A stretch of 33,537 nucleotides of DNA from Spirochaetaceae bacterium (GCA_029210985.1 JARGFR010000014.1:1-33537); one strand, 5' to 3'; positions 16,456 through 25,874 are shown, counted from the stretch's first letter. Notes: generated from the sequence alone by a model not told the origin. A program made the numbers and translations.

Positions 16456-18168
16456 ATGCCGGAATGGCTGACAAAAATCTTCGGGAGGATCAAAGACCTT
16501 TGGGGTCAGTGGTCTCTTCCCCGTAAACTCGTACTCTTCGGCGTTGCCGCCGTTGTCATCGTTGCCTTCGTACTCTTGGCCACCGTTTCGGCAAAACCGA
16601 CACAGGTTCCGATATTCAATACAATTATCGAGGATCAGCAGATGGTGGATCGTATATCCACCGCTCTGGATGCGGAGAACATCGCTCATACCATTGGTGC
16701 TGACGGGCGAATTTACGCCCAGGATGATGTCACCGCCAGAATGGCCCGATCCCTTCTGGTCAGGGAAGATCTCCTTCCCGGTCAGCTGGATCCCTGGAAT
16801 TTCTTTACCAACATGGATCGCTGGACACTGACGGATTTCGACAGGGATATCAATCTCCAGCGTGCCCTCACAACCAATCTGGAACAGCATATCGCGTCGC
16901 TGGCGGACGTGGATTCGGCCAAGGTCTCTCTGGTGCTTCCCGAAACCCAGCTTTTTGTCGAAGATCAGAAACCCGTCACCGCGTCGGTGATTATTCAGCC
17001 CAAGCCCGGCAGCGATATCAGCGAAAACCGTAAGAAGGTTGAAGGCATTGTGAAGCTGATTCAATTTGCCGTCGAGGGTCTGCTTGCCGAGAACATCACG
17101 ATCATGGACTTCAGAGGAACGGTGCTCAACGACTTCACCGGTCTGGAGGATGTGGACAGGCTGGACCTGACCAGTAAGATGCTTCGGCAGAAAAGAGCAC
17201 TGGAAGCCCAGTATACCGCGACAATCCTCCAGTCACTGAGCGATGTCTTCACACCGTCAAGGGTGAATATCGTGAATTTCGATATCGACCTGGAGTTCGT
17301 CAAGAAGGCGATTGAGACCCAGGAGCATTTTCCCATCACCATGAAGGAGGACAATCCGAATACTCCCTACAGCGAATTGGAAGTGGTTCCGTCTATTGTC
17401 AGAAGTCGGGAGAACTCCAGTGAAAACTTTGAAGGCACCGGCTTCAATCCCGAGGGTCCTCCGGGGCAGGAGGGACAGACTCCGCCGGCATACCAGGATT
17501 TGAACAATCTGGTGGGCCGTTATGAGTCTGATCGGAATATTGAGAATTTCGAGATTAATGTCCGGAATACCTCTGAAGAAAAAAGCCCCTATGAAATCAA
17601 ACGAATCAGCCTCGGTATGGTGATTGACGGAACCTGGGAGATTAAATACGACGAGGAAGGCGAACCGGTTCTGCTCCCCGGCGGTGGACGTGAACGGGAA
17701 TATAAACCTGTCGCAGATGAAATACTTGCTCAGGCTCAGCAAGTCGTCGAAGGTGCCGTAGGCTTCTCAAGGGCCAGGGGTGATGTTGTCACCGTCGAGA
17801 ATATTCCTTTTGATCGAAGCGAACAGTTCCGTCTCGATGACGAAGCGTGGATGCGCAAGCGTCAGGTGCAAAGAGTTATCCTCTGGAGTATCATCGGATT
17901 GACAGGGGTTATCTTCCTGTTCGTTGTCGCACGACTTATCAGCAGGCAGCTCGAACGGCGCCGGCGTGAACGAGAAGAAGAGCTGGCGCGGCAGCACCAG
18001 GCGATGCGGGAGCAGGCGCTCAGGAGTGCCGAGGAAGAAGGAATCGAAGTCGAAATGTCCGTCCAGGAAAGGGCCCGGATCGAGATGCAGGAAAATGCCA
18101 AAAATATGGCACGAGAGCATCCCGAGGATGTGGCTCAGCTCATACGCACCTGGCTTGCGGAGGAGTAG
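16456..18168 (+). CDS. fliF: Flagellar MS-ring protein FliF
   Basis: FliF forms the membrane ring on which the basal body is built. In 570 residues it has a first membrane helix at about 25-44, ring-building motifs in the periplasmic part (QRALTTNLEQHIASLADVDSAKVSLVLPE, ASVIIQPKPG), a second membrane helix at about 475-497 (VILWSIIGLTGVIFLFVVARLI), and a cytoplasmic tail ending AREHPEDVAQLIRTWLAEE, the FliG-binding peptide. GGGAGGGG precedes ATG 16456. Confidence 0.96.
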   Translation: MPEWLTKIFGRIKDLWGQWSLPRKLVLFGVAAVVIVAFVLLATVSAKPTQVPIFNTIIEDQQMVDRISTALDAENIAHTIGADGRIYAQDDVTARMARSLLVREDLLPGQLDPWNFFTNMDRWTLTDFDRDINLQRALTTNLEQHIASLADVDSAKVSLVLPETQLFVEDQKPVTASVIIQPKPGSDISENRKKVEGIVKLIQFAVEGLLAENITIMDFRGTVLNDFTGLEDVDRLDLTSKMLRQKRALEAQYTATILQSLSDVFTPSRVNIVNFDIDLEFVKKAIETQEHFPITMKEDNPNTPYSELEVVPSIVRSRENSSENFEGTGFNPEGPPGQEGQTPPAYQDLNNLVGRYESDRNIENFEINVRNTSEEKSPYEIKRISLGMVIDGTWEIKYDEEGEPVLLPGGGREREYKPVADEILAQAQQVVEGAVGFSRARGDVVTVENIPFDRSEQFRLDDEAWMRKRQVQRVILWSIIGLTGVIFLFVVARLISRQLERRRREREEELARQHQAMREQALRSAEEEGIEVEMSVQERARIEMQENAKNMAREHPEDVAQLIRTWLAEE

Positions 18169-18171
18169 GGT

Positions 18172-19254
18172 ATGGCCAAGATGAATCAGGCCGCCGCCGG
18201 GGGCGAAACCAGGAAACCCGGCGCCGGAGCGTCCAAGAGCGGCGGAACACACAAAGAAGAGCTCAGCGGAAAACAGAAAGCCGCCATATTCCTGGTCACC
18301 CTGGGTTCGGATATCTCTTCGGAGATTTTCAAACATCTAAGGGAAGATGAGATAGAAACCCTCACTTGGGAAATCGCGAGACTCGAGAATATTGAGCCCG
18401 AAGAGCGGGATATGGTGCTCCAGGAGTTCCAGGAATTGATGATGGCTCAGGACTTCATCACTTCCGGCGGTATCGATTACGCTCGGGAACTGCTGGAAAA
18501 ATCCCTGGGGAATCAGAAGGCGGTGGACATCATCAACCGCCTGACCAGTTCGCTGAAAACACGGCCATTCGACTTTATCCGCCGGACGGATCCGGCGAAT
18601 CTCCTCAACCTCATACAGCAGGAACATCCCCAGACCATTTCCCTCATCCTGGCCTATCTTGAGCCGGCAAAGGCCTCCCAGATTCTGGCTCAGCTCCCCC
18701 AGGAAAAACAATCCGACGTCGCCAAGCGTATCGCGACCATGGACAGAACAAGCCCGGAAATCTTGAGAGAGGTGGAACGGGTTCTGGACAAGAAGCTTTC
18801 CTCCCTGTCTCACGAAGACTATACAGCCGCCGGCGGAGTGGAGAGCATTGTCGACATTCTCAACCTCGTCGATCGAACCACAGAGAAATCCATTATTGAA
18901 TCTCTTGAAGAAGAAGATCCGGAACTTGCCGAGGAAATCAAGAAACGGATGTTCGTCTTCGAGGACATCGTCATGCTCGACGACCGCGCGATTCAGCGGG
19001 TCCTGCGGGAAGTGGATACAAACGAATTGGCCAAAGCTCTCAAGGCCGTTGATACGGAAGTGCAGGATAAAATTTTCCGCAATATGTCCAAAAGGGCGGC
19101 CGCGCTCCTCAAGGAGGACATGGACTACATGGGACCGACACGCCGAAAAGACGTGGAGGAATCCCAACAGAAGATCGTATCGGTTATCAGGAAGCTGGAA
19201 GAGCAGGGAGACATCGTCATCGCCCGATCCGGCGAGGAGGACGTCCTGGTTTAG
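18172..19254 (+). CDS. fliG: Flagellar motor switch protein FliG
   Basis: FliG couples stator force to rotor rotation. It has 360 residues, with an N-terminal glycine/alanine-rich tail of about 30 residues before the FliF-binding domain (KQKAAIFLVTLGSDISSEIFKHL). The middle domain carries the QEHPQT motif (LIQQEHPQTISLILAYL). The C-terminal charged helix (FVFEDIVMLDDRAIQRVLREV) is the torque surface facing MotA. Spirochaetes often have two FliG proteins; the operon copy is usually the motor-essential one. It starts 3 bases after fliF. Confidence 0.96.
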   Translation: MAKMNQAAAGGETRKPGAGASKSGGTHKEELSGKQKAAIFLVTLGSDISSEIFKHLREDEIETLTWEIARLENIEPEERDMVLQEFQELMMAQDFITSGGIDYARELLEKSLGNQKAVDIINRLTSSLKTRPFDFIRRTDPANLLNLIQQEHPQTISLILAYLEPAKASQILAQLPQEKQSDVAKRIATMDRTSPEILREVERVLDKKLSSLSHEDYTAAGGVESIVDILNLVDRTTEKSIIESLEEEDPELAEEIKKRMFVFEDIVMLDDRAIQRVLREVDTNELAKALKAVDTEVQDKIFRNMSKRAAALLKEDMDYMGPTRRKDVEESQQKIVSVIRKLEEQGDIVIARSGEEDVLV

Positions 19255-19272
19255 GACGTTTAGGGGGATTTT

Positions 19273-20175
19273 ATGGCGAAAAATGTATTCCATCCCGTTG
19301 AAATAGTCGATTTGACGGCCCAAAAAGTGAAAGTCGCGGCTCCCGTATTTGTTTCCCATGAACCGGAACCGCTGGACGTTTATGAAGGTCCCACCGCGGA
19401 CGATCTTCGCAGGGAAGCCGAAGTCTTCAAGGAATCCTGGGTCAAGGAGAAGGAACGCCTTGTTCAGGAGGCTCATGAAGAAGCGGAATCCATCCGGAAG
19501 CAGGCGGAAAAGACGGCCTTTGACGAAGTCAAATCCAAAACCGACTCGGCGATTCGTGATAAACGAATCGCCGAAGACGAAGCTGAGCGGATCAAAGCTG
19601 AGGCCGAAACCGAAGCTGAGCTGATAAGAAAAGCCGCCGCCGACGAGAGGGACCAGGTTTTCGCGGAAGCCAGAACCGCCGGATTCACCGAAGGCCGGGA
19701 AGAGGGCTGGAAGGAAGGTCTCGCAGAAGCCGAACGTCTCATAGAGAGGCTGCACAAGATCCTTGATGCGGCAATCGAGAAACGTCAGGAAATTATTGAC
19801 GAAGCCGAAACACAGCTCATCGATCTCGTGCTGTTAATCTCCAGAAAAGTCGTCAAGGTGATCAGCGAAAATCAAAAGAACGTGGTGATCAACAACATCG
19901 TGCAGGCTCTGCGAAAACTCAAGAGCCGCGGCGATGTGGCGATACGTGTCAATCTGGCGGACTTGGATCTGACAACCGAACATGTCAAGGATTTCATGAG
20001 GATGGCGGAGAATGTGAAATCCATCACCGTTCTCGAGGATTCTTCAGTCGACAAGGGCGGAGCGGTTATCGAAACGGACTTCGGTCAGATTGATGCCCGT
20101 ATTTCGAGCCAACTCCGGGAAATCGAGGAGAAAATCCTTGAACTGGTGCCCATACGAACCATCGGGGAGGGCTGA
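19273..20175 (+). CDS. fliH: Flagellar assembly protein FliH
   Basis: FliH is the stator-like regulator of the export ATPase FliI. It has 300 residues: an N-terminal variable part, a long highly charged coiled coil (about residues 45-165, rich in A, E and K), a small-residue-rich stretch EGREEGWKEGLAEAERL typical of FliH, and the C-terminal FliI-binding domain (IDLVLLISRKVVKVISENQK ... KGGAVIETDFGQIDARISSQL). In spirochaetes FliH links FliI to the switch complex as spokes. It ends shortly before fliI. Confidence 0.92.
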   Translation: MAKNVFHPVEIVDLTAQKVKVAAPVFVSHEPEPLDVYEGPTADDLRREAEVFKESWVKEKERLVQEAHEEAESIRKQAEKTAFDEVKSKTDSAIRDKRIAEDEAERIKAEAETEAELIRKAAADERDQVFAEARTAGFTEGREEGWKEGLAEAERLIERLHKILDAAIEKRQEIIDEAETQLIDLVLLISRKVVKVISENQKNVVINNIVQALRKLKSRGDVAIRVNLADLDLTTEHVKDFMRMAENVKSITVLEDSSVDKGGAVIETDFGQIDARISSQLREIEEKILELVPIRTIGEG

Positions 20176-20179
20176 TCGA

Positions 20180-21535
20180 ATGGTCCTGGACAAATACGTC
20201 AGTGCCGTGGAACGAACGGATCCAGTCAAATATGTGGGTAAGGTCAAAAGAGTTCAGGGCATACTGGTGGAGAGTACGGGCCCCCGGGCGGCTGTGGGTG
20301 AAATATGCCACATCGTCCCTCAAACCGGCCCGACGCTCCTGGCCGAAGTCGTGGCCGTTCATAACGAGACGGTGCAGCTGATGTGCTATGACACCCTCAC
20401 AGGCCTGGAAACAGGGGATCTGGTTGTGGCGTCCGGTGAATCTTTGAGCGCCGGGGTGGGACCCGAGATGCTGGGCCGGGTATTTGACGCTCTTGGACGA
20501 CCCATGGACGGCAAGGGACCGATCACAGTGAGAGACCGATACCCGATATACGCCGAGCCACCCTCACCCATGGACCGGGCTCCCATCAGTCATCGTGTCG
20601 ATACCGGCATCAGAGCCATCGATGCCCTGACGCCTATCGGCAGGGGACAGCGGATGGGAATCTTTGCAGGGTCCGGTGTCGGCAAATCGACGCTCCTGGG
20701 CATGGTGGCCAGAAACACCTCCGCGGATGTCAATGTCATCGCGCTCATCGGCGAGCGCGGCCGTGAAGTGCGGGAGTTCATCGAATCCGATCTGGGTGAA
20801 GAAGGATTGAAGAGATCGGTCCTCATCGTATCGACGTCGGATACGCCCGCTCTGTCCAGGGTCAGAGGAGCATTCACCGCCACGGCGGTGGCCGAATACT
20901 TCAGGGATCAGGGAAACGACGTGATGCTTCTCTTCGATTCGGTGACCCGATTCGCCATGAGTCAGCGGGAAATCGGCCTGGCAATCGGAGAACCGCCGAC
21001 AACGCGAAGCTACACCCCTTCGGTCTTCTCGCTGCTGCCCCGCTTGCTGGAACGCCCGGGTGTGTCGCAGAAAGGAACCATCACGGGTTTATACGCGGTT
21101 CTCGTGGAAGGCGATGACATGGATGAACCGGTGGCCGATGCGGTACGGGGATTTCTCGACGGACATGTCGTCCTGAGCCGTCGGCTCGCCGATCGGAATC
21201 ATTATCCCGCTGTTGACGTTCTGGCATCCATCAGTCGTGTCGCACCGCGCCTGATGAATGCTCGTACTGCGGCTGCGGCCGGCACGCTGCGCCGCCTCGT
21301 CGCCGCATACAGAGAAAAGGAAGACCTGATCGATGTCGGTGCGTATGTTCGCGGTACCGATGCCGACGTGGATGCGGCCATCGAAAAACGAAGTCAGATC
21401 AATGAATTCCTGATTCAAGGGATCACTGAATATGAGGATCCTTCCTCCATCTTCGAGAGAGCGGCACAGATTGCCGGTCTTCCCGTGGACGAGGAAGAGG
21501 GTGATGACGATGAAGAAATTTCGGTTTTCGCTTGA
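20180..21535 (+). CDS. fliI: Flagellum-specific ATPase FliI
   Basis: FliI is the hexameric ATPase of the flagellar type III export apparatus, homologous to the F1 beta subunit. From ATG 20180, with GGGGAGGG upstream, it has 451 residues. Walker A AGSGVGKST is at about 163-171, GERGREVREF follows, Walker B VMLLFDSVTRFA is near 248, and REIGLAIGEPPTTRSYTPSVF is the family signature. A frame open from 20090 lies inside fliH and is not used. The C-terminal tail DEEEGDDDEEISVFA is acidic. It overlaps fliJ by 26 bases. Confidence 0.97.
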   Translation: MVLDKYVSAVERTDPVKYVGKVKRVQGILVESTGPRAAVGEICHIVPQTGPTLLAEVVAVHNETVQLMCYDTLTGLETGDLVVASGESLSAGVGPEMLGRVFDALGRPMDGKGPITVRDRYPIYAEPPSPMDRAPISHRVDTGIRAIDALTPIGRGQRMGIFAGSGVGKSTLLGMVARNTSADVNVIALIGERGREVREFIESDLGEEGLKRSVLIVSTSDTPALSRVRGAFTATAVAEYFRDQGNDVMLLFDSVTRFAMSQREIGLAIGEPPTTRSYTPSVFSLLPRLLERPGVSQKGTITGLYAVLVEGDDMDEPVADAVRGFLDGHVVLSRRLADRNHYPAVDVLASISRVAPRLMNARTAAAAGTLRRLVAAYREKEDLIDVGAYVRGTDADVDAAIEKRSQINEFLIQGITEYEDPSSIFERAAQIAGLPVDEEEGDDDEEISVFA

Positions 21536-21953
21536 GACGCTCCTGAAGCTCAGGAAGGAAAAGGAGCAGGAGTGTGAAATTGTCCTTGCCCGAGCCGCGG
21601 GCGAGCTTTCGGTCGTACGCCGACGGATTGACGAAGCGGTTGAAGCCGGAGAACGGGCTTTTCAAGAGCAATGGGCAAGTCTCGACGATTTACGATCAAG
21701 GGAGCTGGTTCTGCTGAAATCGATGAACGACCGAAAAAAACTGGAGAAACCGCTCCGGGAAGCGTCCAGGAAAGTCGATGAGGCCCGGGTTGTCTATACG
21801 AAAGCTCATGCTCAAAGATCCGCACTGGATAAACTGAAAGATAAACGGAAAGACCAGTGGAAAACACATGCAAAGCTGGAAGAAATCAAACGCCTCGATG
21901 AAACATCCAAGGGAACAGAGGCACGCAGAAGGTTGATAGGAGGAGATGGGTGA
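21510..21953 (+). CDS. fliJ: Flagellar export chaperone/stalk protein FliJ
   Basis: A 147-residue protein that is nearly all alpha-helical coiled coil with many K, R and E, beginning MKKFRFSLETLLKLRKEKEQ, the typical FliJ opening. FliJ sits in the FliI hexamer like the gamma subunit of F1 and helps use the proton motive force for export. ATG 21510 is chosen because GAGGG lies eight bases upstream; ATG 21504 is only two bases from it. It overlaps the fliI end. Confidence 0.85.
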   Translation: MKKFRFSLETLLKLRKEKEQECEIVLARAAGELSVVRRRIDEAVEAGERAFQEQWASLDDLRSRELVLLKSMNDRKKLEKPLREASRKVDEARVVYTKAHAQRSALDKLKDKRKDQWKTHAKLEEIKRLDETSKGTEARRRLIGGDG

Positions 21954-22588
21954 GGAGTTACAACAGAGGCGGCGGAGTCGCAAAAGTATTCTTTCTCCTG
22001 ATTCTGATCCTGGCATTGATTGTCGGCGGATTAGTCTGGCTTGATTTCCTTGGAATCCTCGACGTCAAAGATCAATTATCCCCCATCACATCTCTTTTTG
22101 GAGTAGAACGGAGAACACCGGTGGAACAGCCGTTTTCGCCTATGCTGTTGGATGCCGACAGATTGTCGAAGGAACGGCAGGCGATATCCATAGACAGGCG
22201 GGAACTCGAATCCTCGGCCCAAGAGCTCGAATTACGGGAAGCGGAAGTCCGCCAAAAGGAAAGTGAAGTCGCCGAAAGGGAAACTTCACTGGAAGAAAGA
22301 CAGAATTCTCTAATAGAGGCCATCCGTCAATACGACAATAAAGTAGCGAACCTTGAACAAACGGCCAGGTATATGATGGGCATGCCGCCTGAAGATGCCG
22401 TGGCCATCATGGACGAATACGACGTGAGAGATCTCGTCGATTTGCTCCGGACCAGTGAGAGATTGTCCCAGGAAGCGGGAGAAGCCTCACTGGTGGCCTA
22501 CTGGATTTCCATCATGCCCGACAGAACTCGGGCGGCGGAAATCCAGAGGATGATGGTGGAAAAGCCGGGACCGAATCTGGACGGGTGA
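21950..22588 (+). CDS. flbB: Periplasmic flagellar collar protein FlbB-like (MotE-like)
   Basis: A 212-residue protein with one N-terminal membrane helix (about 12-31, VFFLLILILALIVGGLVWL), a long coiled coil (about 66-130, LREAEVRQKESEVAERETS) and a small helical domain with MPPEDAVAIMDEYDVRDLVDLLR that resembles the MgtE-N/MotE type. The spirochaete gene in this position, between fliJ and fliK, is FlbB, the base of the periplasmic collar that helps place stators. GTG 21950 overlaps the fliJ stop as GTGA, with GGAGGAG ahead. Identification rests on position and architecture. Confidence 0.8.
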   Translation: MRSYNRGGGVAKVFFLLILILALIVGGLVWLDFLGILDVKDQLSPITSLFGVERRTPVEQPFSPMLLDADRLSKERQAISIDRRELESSAQELELREAEVRQKESEVAERETSLEERQNSLIEAIRQYDNKVANLEQTARYMMGMPPEDAVAIMDEYDVRDLVDLLRTSERLSQEAGEASLVAYWISIMPDRTRAAEIQRMMVEKPGPNLDG

Positions 22589-22640
22589 GCCGACAGGAAC
22601 CGAGTCGACGCTTCGATAACGGTTCCGGAAGGAATGGCAT

Positions 22641-23957
22641 ATGGCTAACGCTCCGCTGGGAACCACAGCAGCTGAACCAAAAATTCCCCAAGCCGTCAAA
22701 TCGACGCCGCCCAAAACCCATACTCGGCGCGGCCCGGGGATTGAGGAAAATTCTCCCAAAGCAACATTTGATGATGCCCTGAAGGCGGCAGGACGCTCCA
22801 AAGAAGAGGCCGGCAAGACCGCCGGTGCTGTTGAAGCAAAGGGAAAAACCGTTCGTAACGTTAAGACCGAAATCAATCCTTTGAAGACAAAAAAGTCCGA
22901 CGGACACTTCAAAACCCTTTTGGCTGAAACCAAAGAGGGGAAGGCATTCATCACACCTGACAGAAGCGAAAAGATTTCCGCGGCACTTTCCGATAACACT
23001 GAGCTCAGCGGGAAAGAACTCGCCGCAGCCCAGGAATCCGACGACCGTGAAGCCCGATCCGCGGCGACTTTCGTCGAGAAGACAAAAAGAACGGCAGGAA
23101 AGGCGGATCGGCTGCCATTATCCTTCGTTGACGCAGATCCGGTACGCCGGGAAATTGACCATCAAGACCATCGTTTCGGTCAGAAAGGACGAATCAGAAC
23201 CGCACTATCGGTTAAGAAAACCGAAACAGCAGCGGATAATCCGACAGCCGGCCGAAGCGCCATAGTTCCGTTCCCGGGTCGAAATGATTTGTCCGGCAGC
23301 GCTCGCCGTGTTGAAGTCGTCGATCGGCGAAATGAACAAACGCTTGACGAAATGCACCGGATGACCCGCGGCAAATCCGCCAAACTCTCGGTCGATGCCG
23401 AATCCCGTCATACCGCAACCGAAAAGAGCGAGGGTTTTTCCAACGTGATTCGCGGTGAAATTGCCGAAACCGACATCGAACTCTCCCCTAGGATAGAGCA
23501 GCGGTCCACCGGCCGTTCGGCCGCAGCGGAATTGGCTCGGAAACTCGATTCTCAGGCTGGCAGCGATATCGTCCGACAGGTGAAAGTGGTTCTGAATCGT
23601 TCGGAGGCCGGGGAAGTCAGGATCAATCTCAGACCGGACAATCTGGGCCGGGTCAGAATACGGATCCGCATGGAAGATAATCGACTGACCGGCCGGATTT
23701 TTGTGGAATCGGCCGCCGCCAGAGAAGCCTTCAAAGCCGCGCTGGACGGACTCCAGACAAAATTGGTGGAAAGCGGATTCGGCGCGGCGGATCTGGAATT
23801 GGCCTGGGACGATTCATATCAGGGATTCGAACAACAGGGACAGAATCCCGGTGGGCAGAACCGCAGCAGCGGTGCAGTTGCCCGGGAATTTGACAATATG
23901 GTTCCGACAACGGTGGTGGATGAAGCTGCCGACGGTCGGGTAAATATGGTGGTATAG
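22641..23957 (+). CDS. fliK: Flagellar hook-length control protein FliK
   Basis: FliK measures hook length and switches export specificity through FlhB. The 438-residue protein has a long polar, low-hydrophobicity N-terminal region (about 1-300, rich in K, E, A and R, probably disordered) and a compact C-terminal domain (about 300-400) with VRINLRPDNLGRVRIRIRM and TGRIFVESAAAREAF, the Flg_hook signature. GGAAGGA precedes ATG 22641. The N-terminal part shows no family similarity I can name, as usual for FliK. Confidence 0.9.
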   Translation: MANAPLGTTAAEPKIPQAVKSTPPKTHTRRGPGIEENSPKATFDDALKAAGRSKEEAGKTAGAVEAKGKTVRNVKTEINPLKTKKSDGHFKTLLAETKEGKAFITPDRSEKISAALSDNTELSGKELAAAQESDDREARSAATFVEKTKRTAGKADRLPLSFVDADPVRREIDHQDHRFGQKGRIRTALSVKKTETAADNPTAGRSAIVPFPGRNDLSGSARRVEVVDRRNEQTLDEMHRMTRGKSAKLSVDAESRHTATEKSEGFSNVIRGEIAETDIELSPRIEQRSTGRSAAAELARKLDSQAGSDIVRQVKVVLNRSEAGEVRINLRPDNLGRVRIRIRMEDNRLTGRIFVESAAAREAFKAALDGLQTKLVESGFGAADLELAWDDSYQGFEQQGQNPGGQNRSSGAVAREFDNMVPTTVVDEAADGRVNMVV

Positions 23958-23969
23958 GAGCAGTATGAG

Positions 23970-24404
23970 ATGGACATCGCTACGACATTGAACGCCGCTG
24001 AAAGGGCGGGCCTGGAGGTTCAGGTCAACGCCTTCAATACGGCCCTGAACGGCGCCAAGGCTCCAAAGCAGGATTTGGACAAGGATGATTTTTTAAAGAT
24101 TCTCATTACTCAGCTGCAGCACCAGGATCCGACCAAGCCGATGGAAGATCGGGAATTCATCGCTCAGATGGCTCAGTTCTCCTCTTTGGAGCAAATGACC
24201 AACATGAGCACACAGTTCACTGAACTCACGTCGGCCATGAAGGGCGCGCAGGCGATGAATCTGATCGGCCGAGAAGTGGAAATTCTCCAGGGTGATTCGT
24301 TCATCCAGGGTGAAGTGGAGGCCGTCACCGGAGGGGCCTACCCTCAACTGATGGTGAACGGCGCTTTTTATGATTACGACGATATTTCAAAAGTTACGAG
24401 ATAA
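23970..24404 (+). CDS. flgD: Flagellar hook scaffold protein FlgD
   Basis: FlgD caps the growing hook. With 144 residues it is the short form, having only the conserved N-terminal region (DKDDFLKILITQLQHQDPTK, FIAQMAQFSSLEQM) and a small following part; the larger C-terminal domain of enterobacterial FlgD is absent, as I recall for other spirochaetes. TAGGAG lies eight bases before ATG 23970. It sits directly before the hook gene. Confidence 0.94.
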   Translation: MDIATTLNAAERAGLEVQVNAFNTALNGAKAPKQDLDKDDFLKILITQLQHQDPTKPMEDREFIAQMAQFSSLEQMTNMSTQFTELTSAMKGAQAMNLIGREVEILQGDSFIQGEVEAVTGGAYPQLMVNGAFYDYDDISKVTR

Positions 24405-24419
24405 AGGAGAGATGAGACT

Positions 24420-25832
24420 ATGATGCGATCACTTTATTCCGGTGTGTCCGGCCTTCAGAATCATCAGATTCGGATGGACGTCATCGGTAACAACATTTCC
24501 AACGTCAACACCGTCGGCTTTAAAAAGGGCCGGGTGAATTTCCAGGATCTCATTTCTCAGAGCATGAGCGGTGCGGCAAGACCCACCGATGAGGTAGGGG
24601 GCGTCAACCCGAAGCAGATCGGTCTGGGCATGAATGTGGCCACCATCGATACCATCCATACCCAGGGATCGCTGCAGACCACGGGCGTGATTTCCGATCT
24701 GGCAATTCAGGGCAACGGATTTTACGTTTTGCGTGCGGGTGACAAGGAACTTTACACCCGGGCCGGTGCCTTCGGCCTGGATGCGGAAGGATATCTGGTC
24801 AATCCCGCCAATGGTCTCCGTCTCCAGGGATGGCTGCCTGAGGATTTGGGTGACGGAACTTTCGGCGCCATTAAAACAGCCGCCGACGTCACGGATCTGA
24901 TTGTTCCTGTGGGATCCAAAGATCCGGCAAGGGCCACAACTCTGGTGGAGCTGGCCAGCAACCTCGATAAGAGAACACCGATCATACCGCCGGGAGCCGG
25001 TCCGGCCACTGTCAGTGAGGGCACGTGGAGCCTGGATAAAAAGGTGTATGACTCTTTCGGAAATACCCATATTCTCCGAATGAACTTTACTCGAACGCCT
25101 GCGGTAAACAACTCCTGGGACGTCGTGGTTCAGATGGACCCCGATCGACCTGAAGCCGCCGATGTCCCGCCGAATGTGACGCTGGGATTCGATCCGGCGA
25201 CAGCGGCGGGCAACGTGGACGGAGAAGGAACTTTCACCATCACATTCGACAATCTCGGCGCGATCGCCAATGTCACCGATGCCCAGGGCAATCTGGTCGA
25301 CACCGGGAAAATCCAGATTCCCGTGACATTCGACATCGAAAACGACGCCACGGGCGCTGTGCTGACCCAGAACTTCCTGATCGATGTCGGTGAGGTGGGC
25401 AGCTATACAAACTCGACCACTCAGTTCGCCGAAACTTCCAGCACAAAGGCCTTCCGTCAGGACGGTTATTCCATGGGATATCTGGAAACCTATAAGATCG
25501 ATCAGAAAGGCGTCATCACCGGTGTCTATTCCAACGGCACCGAAAGAGATCTCGGACAGATCGCCATGGCGTCCTTTACGAATCCCGGTGGATTGGAAAA
25601 AGTGGGTGAAACCGCCTTCTCGCAGTCCATCAATTCCGGCGAAGCCCTGCTTGGTCCGTCGGGAGTCGCCGGCAAGGGAAAAATTATTTCCGGTACTCTG
25701 GAAATGAGCAATGTTGATCTGGCCGAGCAGTTTACGGACATGATCGTCACCCAGAGGGGCTTCCAGTCCAACAGCAAGACGATTCAGACATCGGACCAGA
25801 TGCTCCAGGAATTATTGACCCTGAAGCGTTAG
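24420..25832 (+). CDS. flgE: Flagellar hook protein FlgE
   Basis: FlgE builds the hook. It has 470 residues. The N-terminal axial motif SGLQNHQIRMDVIGNNISNVN and the C-terminal NVDLAEQFTDMIVTQRGFQSN ... LQELLTLKR form the D0/D1 core, with variable outer domains between. In other spirochaetes neighbouring FlgE subunits are joined by a lysinoalanine bond between a lysine and a cysteine 13 residues later (K165/C178 in T. denticola, from memory). Here K167 is followed at the same distance by S180 (GSKDPARATTLVELAS), and the whole protein has no cysteine. A hairpin follows the gene. Confidence 0.96.
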   Translation: MMRSLYSGVSGLQNHQIRMDVIGNNISNVNTVGFKKGRVNFQDLISQSMSGAARPTDEVGGVNPKQIGLGMNVATIDTIHTQGSLQTTGVISDLAIQGNGFYVLRAGDKELYTRAGAFGLDAEGYLVNPANGLRLQGWLPEDLGDGTFGAIKTAADVTDLIVPVGSKDPARATTLVELASNLDKRTPIIPPGAGPATVSEGTWSLDKKVYDSFGNTHILRMNFTRTPAVNNSWDVVVQMDPDRPEAADVPPNVTLGFDPATAAGNVDGEGTFTITFDNLGAIANVTDAQGNLVDTGKIQIPVTFDIENDATGAVLTQNFLIDVGEVGSYTNSTTQFAETSSTKAFRQDGYSMGYLETYKIDQKGVITGVYSNGTERDLGQIAMASFTNPGGLEKVGETAFSQSINSGEALLGPSGVAGKGKIISGTLEMSNVDLAEQFTDMIVTQRGFQSNSKTIQTSDQMLQELLTLKR

Positions 25833-25841
25833 TCGGAGAAT

Positions 25842-25874
25842 GAGGTTCTCGGGCGATGAGTGACCGGGAACCTC
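25842..25874 (+). other. RNA hairpin in the flgE-flbD gap
   Basis: GAGGTTCTCGG pairs with CCGGGAACCTC around an 11-base loop: an 11-bp stem with one G-U pair, 10 bases after the flgE stop. The bases after it (gataggagcaag) have no T-run, so it is not a classic terminator. Its position behind the highly made hook protein suggests mRNA protection or partial attenuation. Confidence 0.55.

Noticed and set aside
18337-19755. Open frame of 472 codons on the minus strand opposite fliG and fliH
   Set aside because: It lies fully antisense to two well-supported genes, has no recognisable domain or ribosome site, and its Phe/Leu/Gly-rich composition is what the complement of Lys/Glu-rich coiled-coil codons gives.
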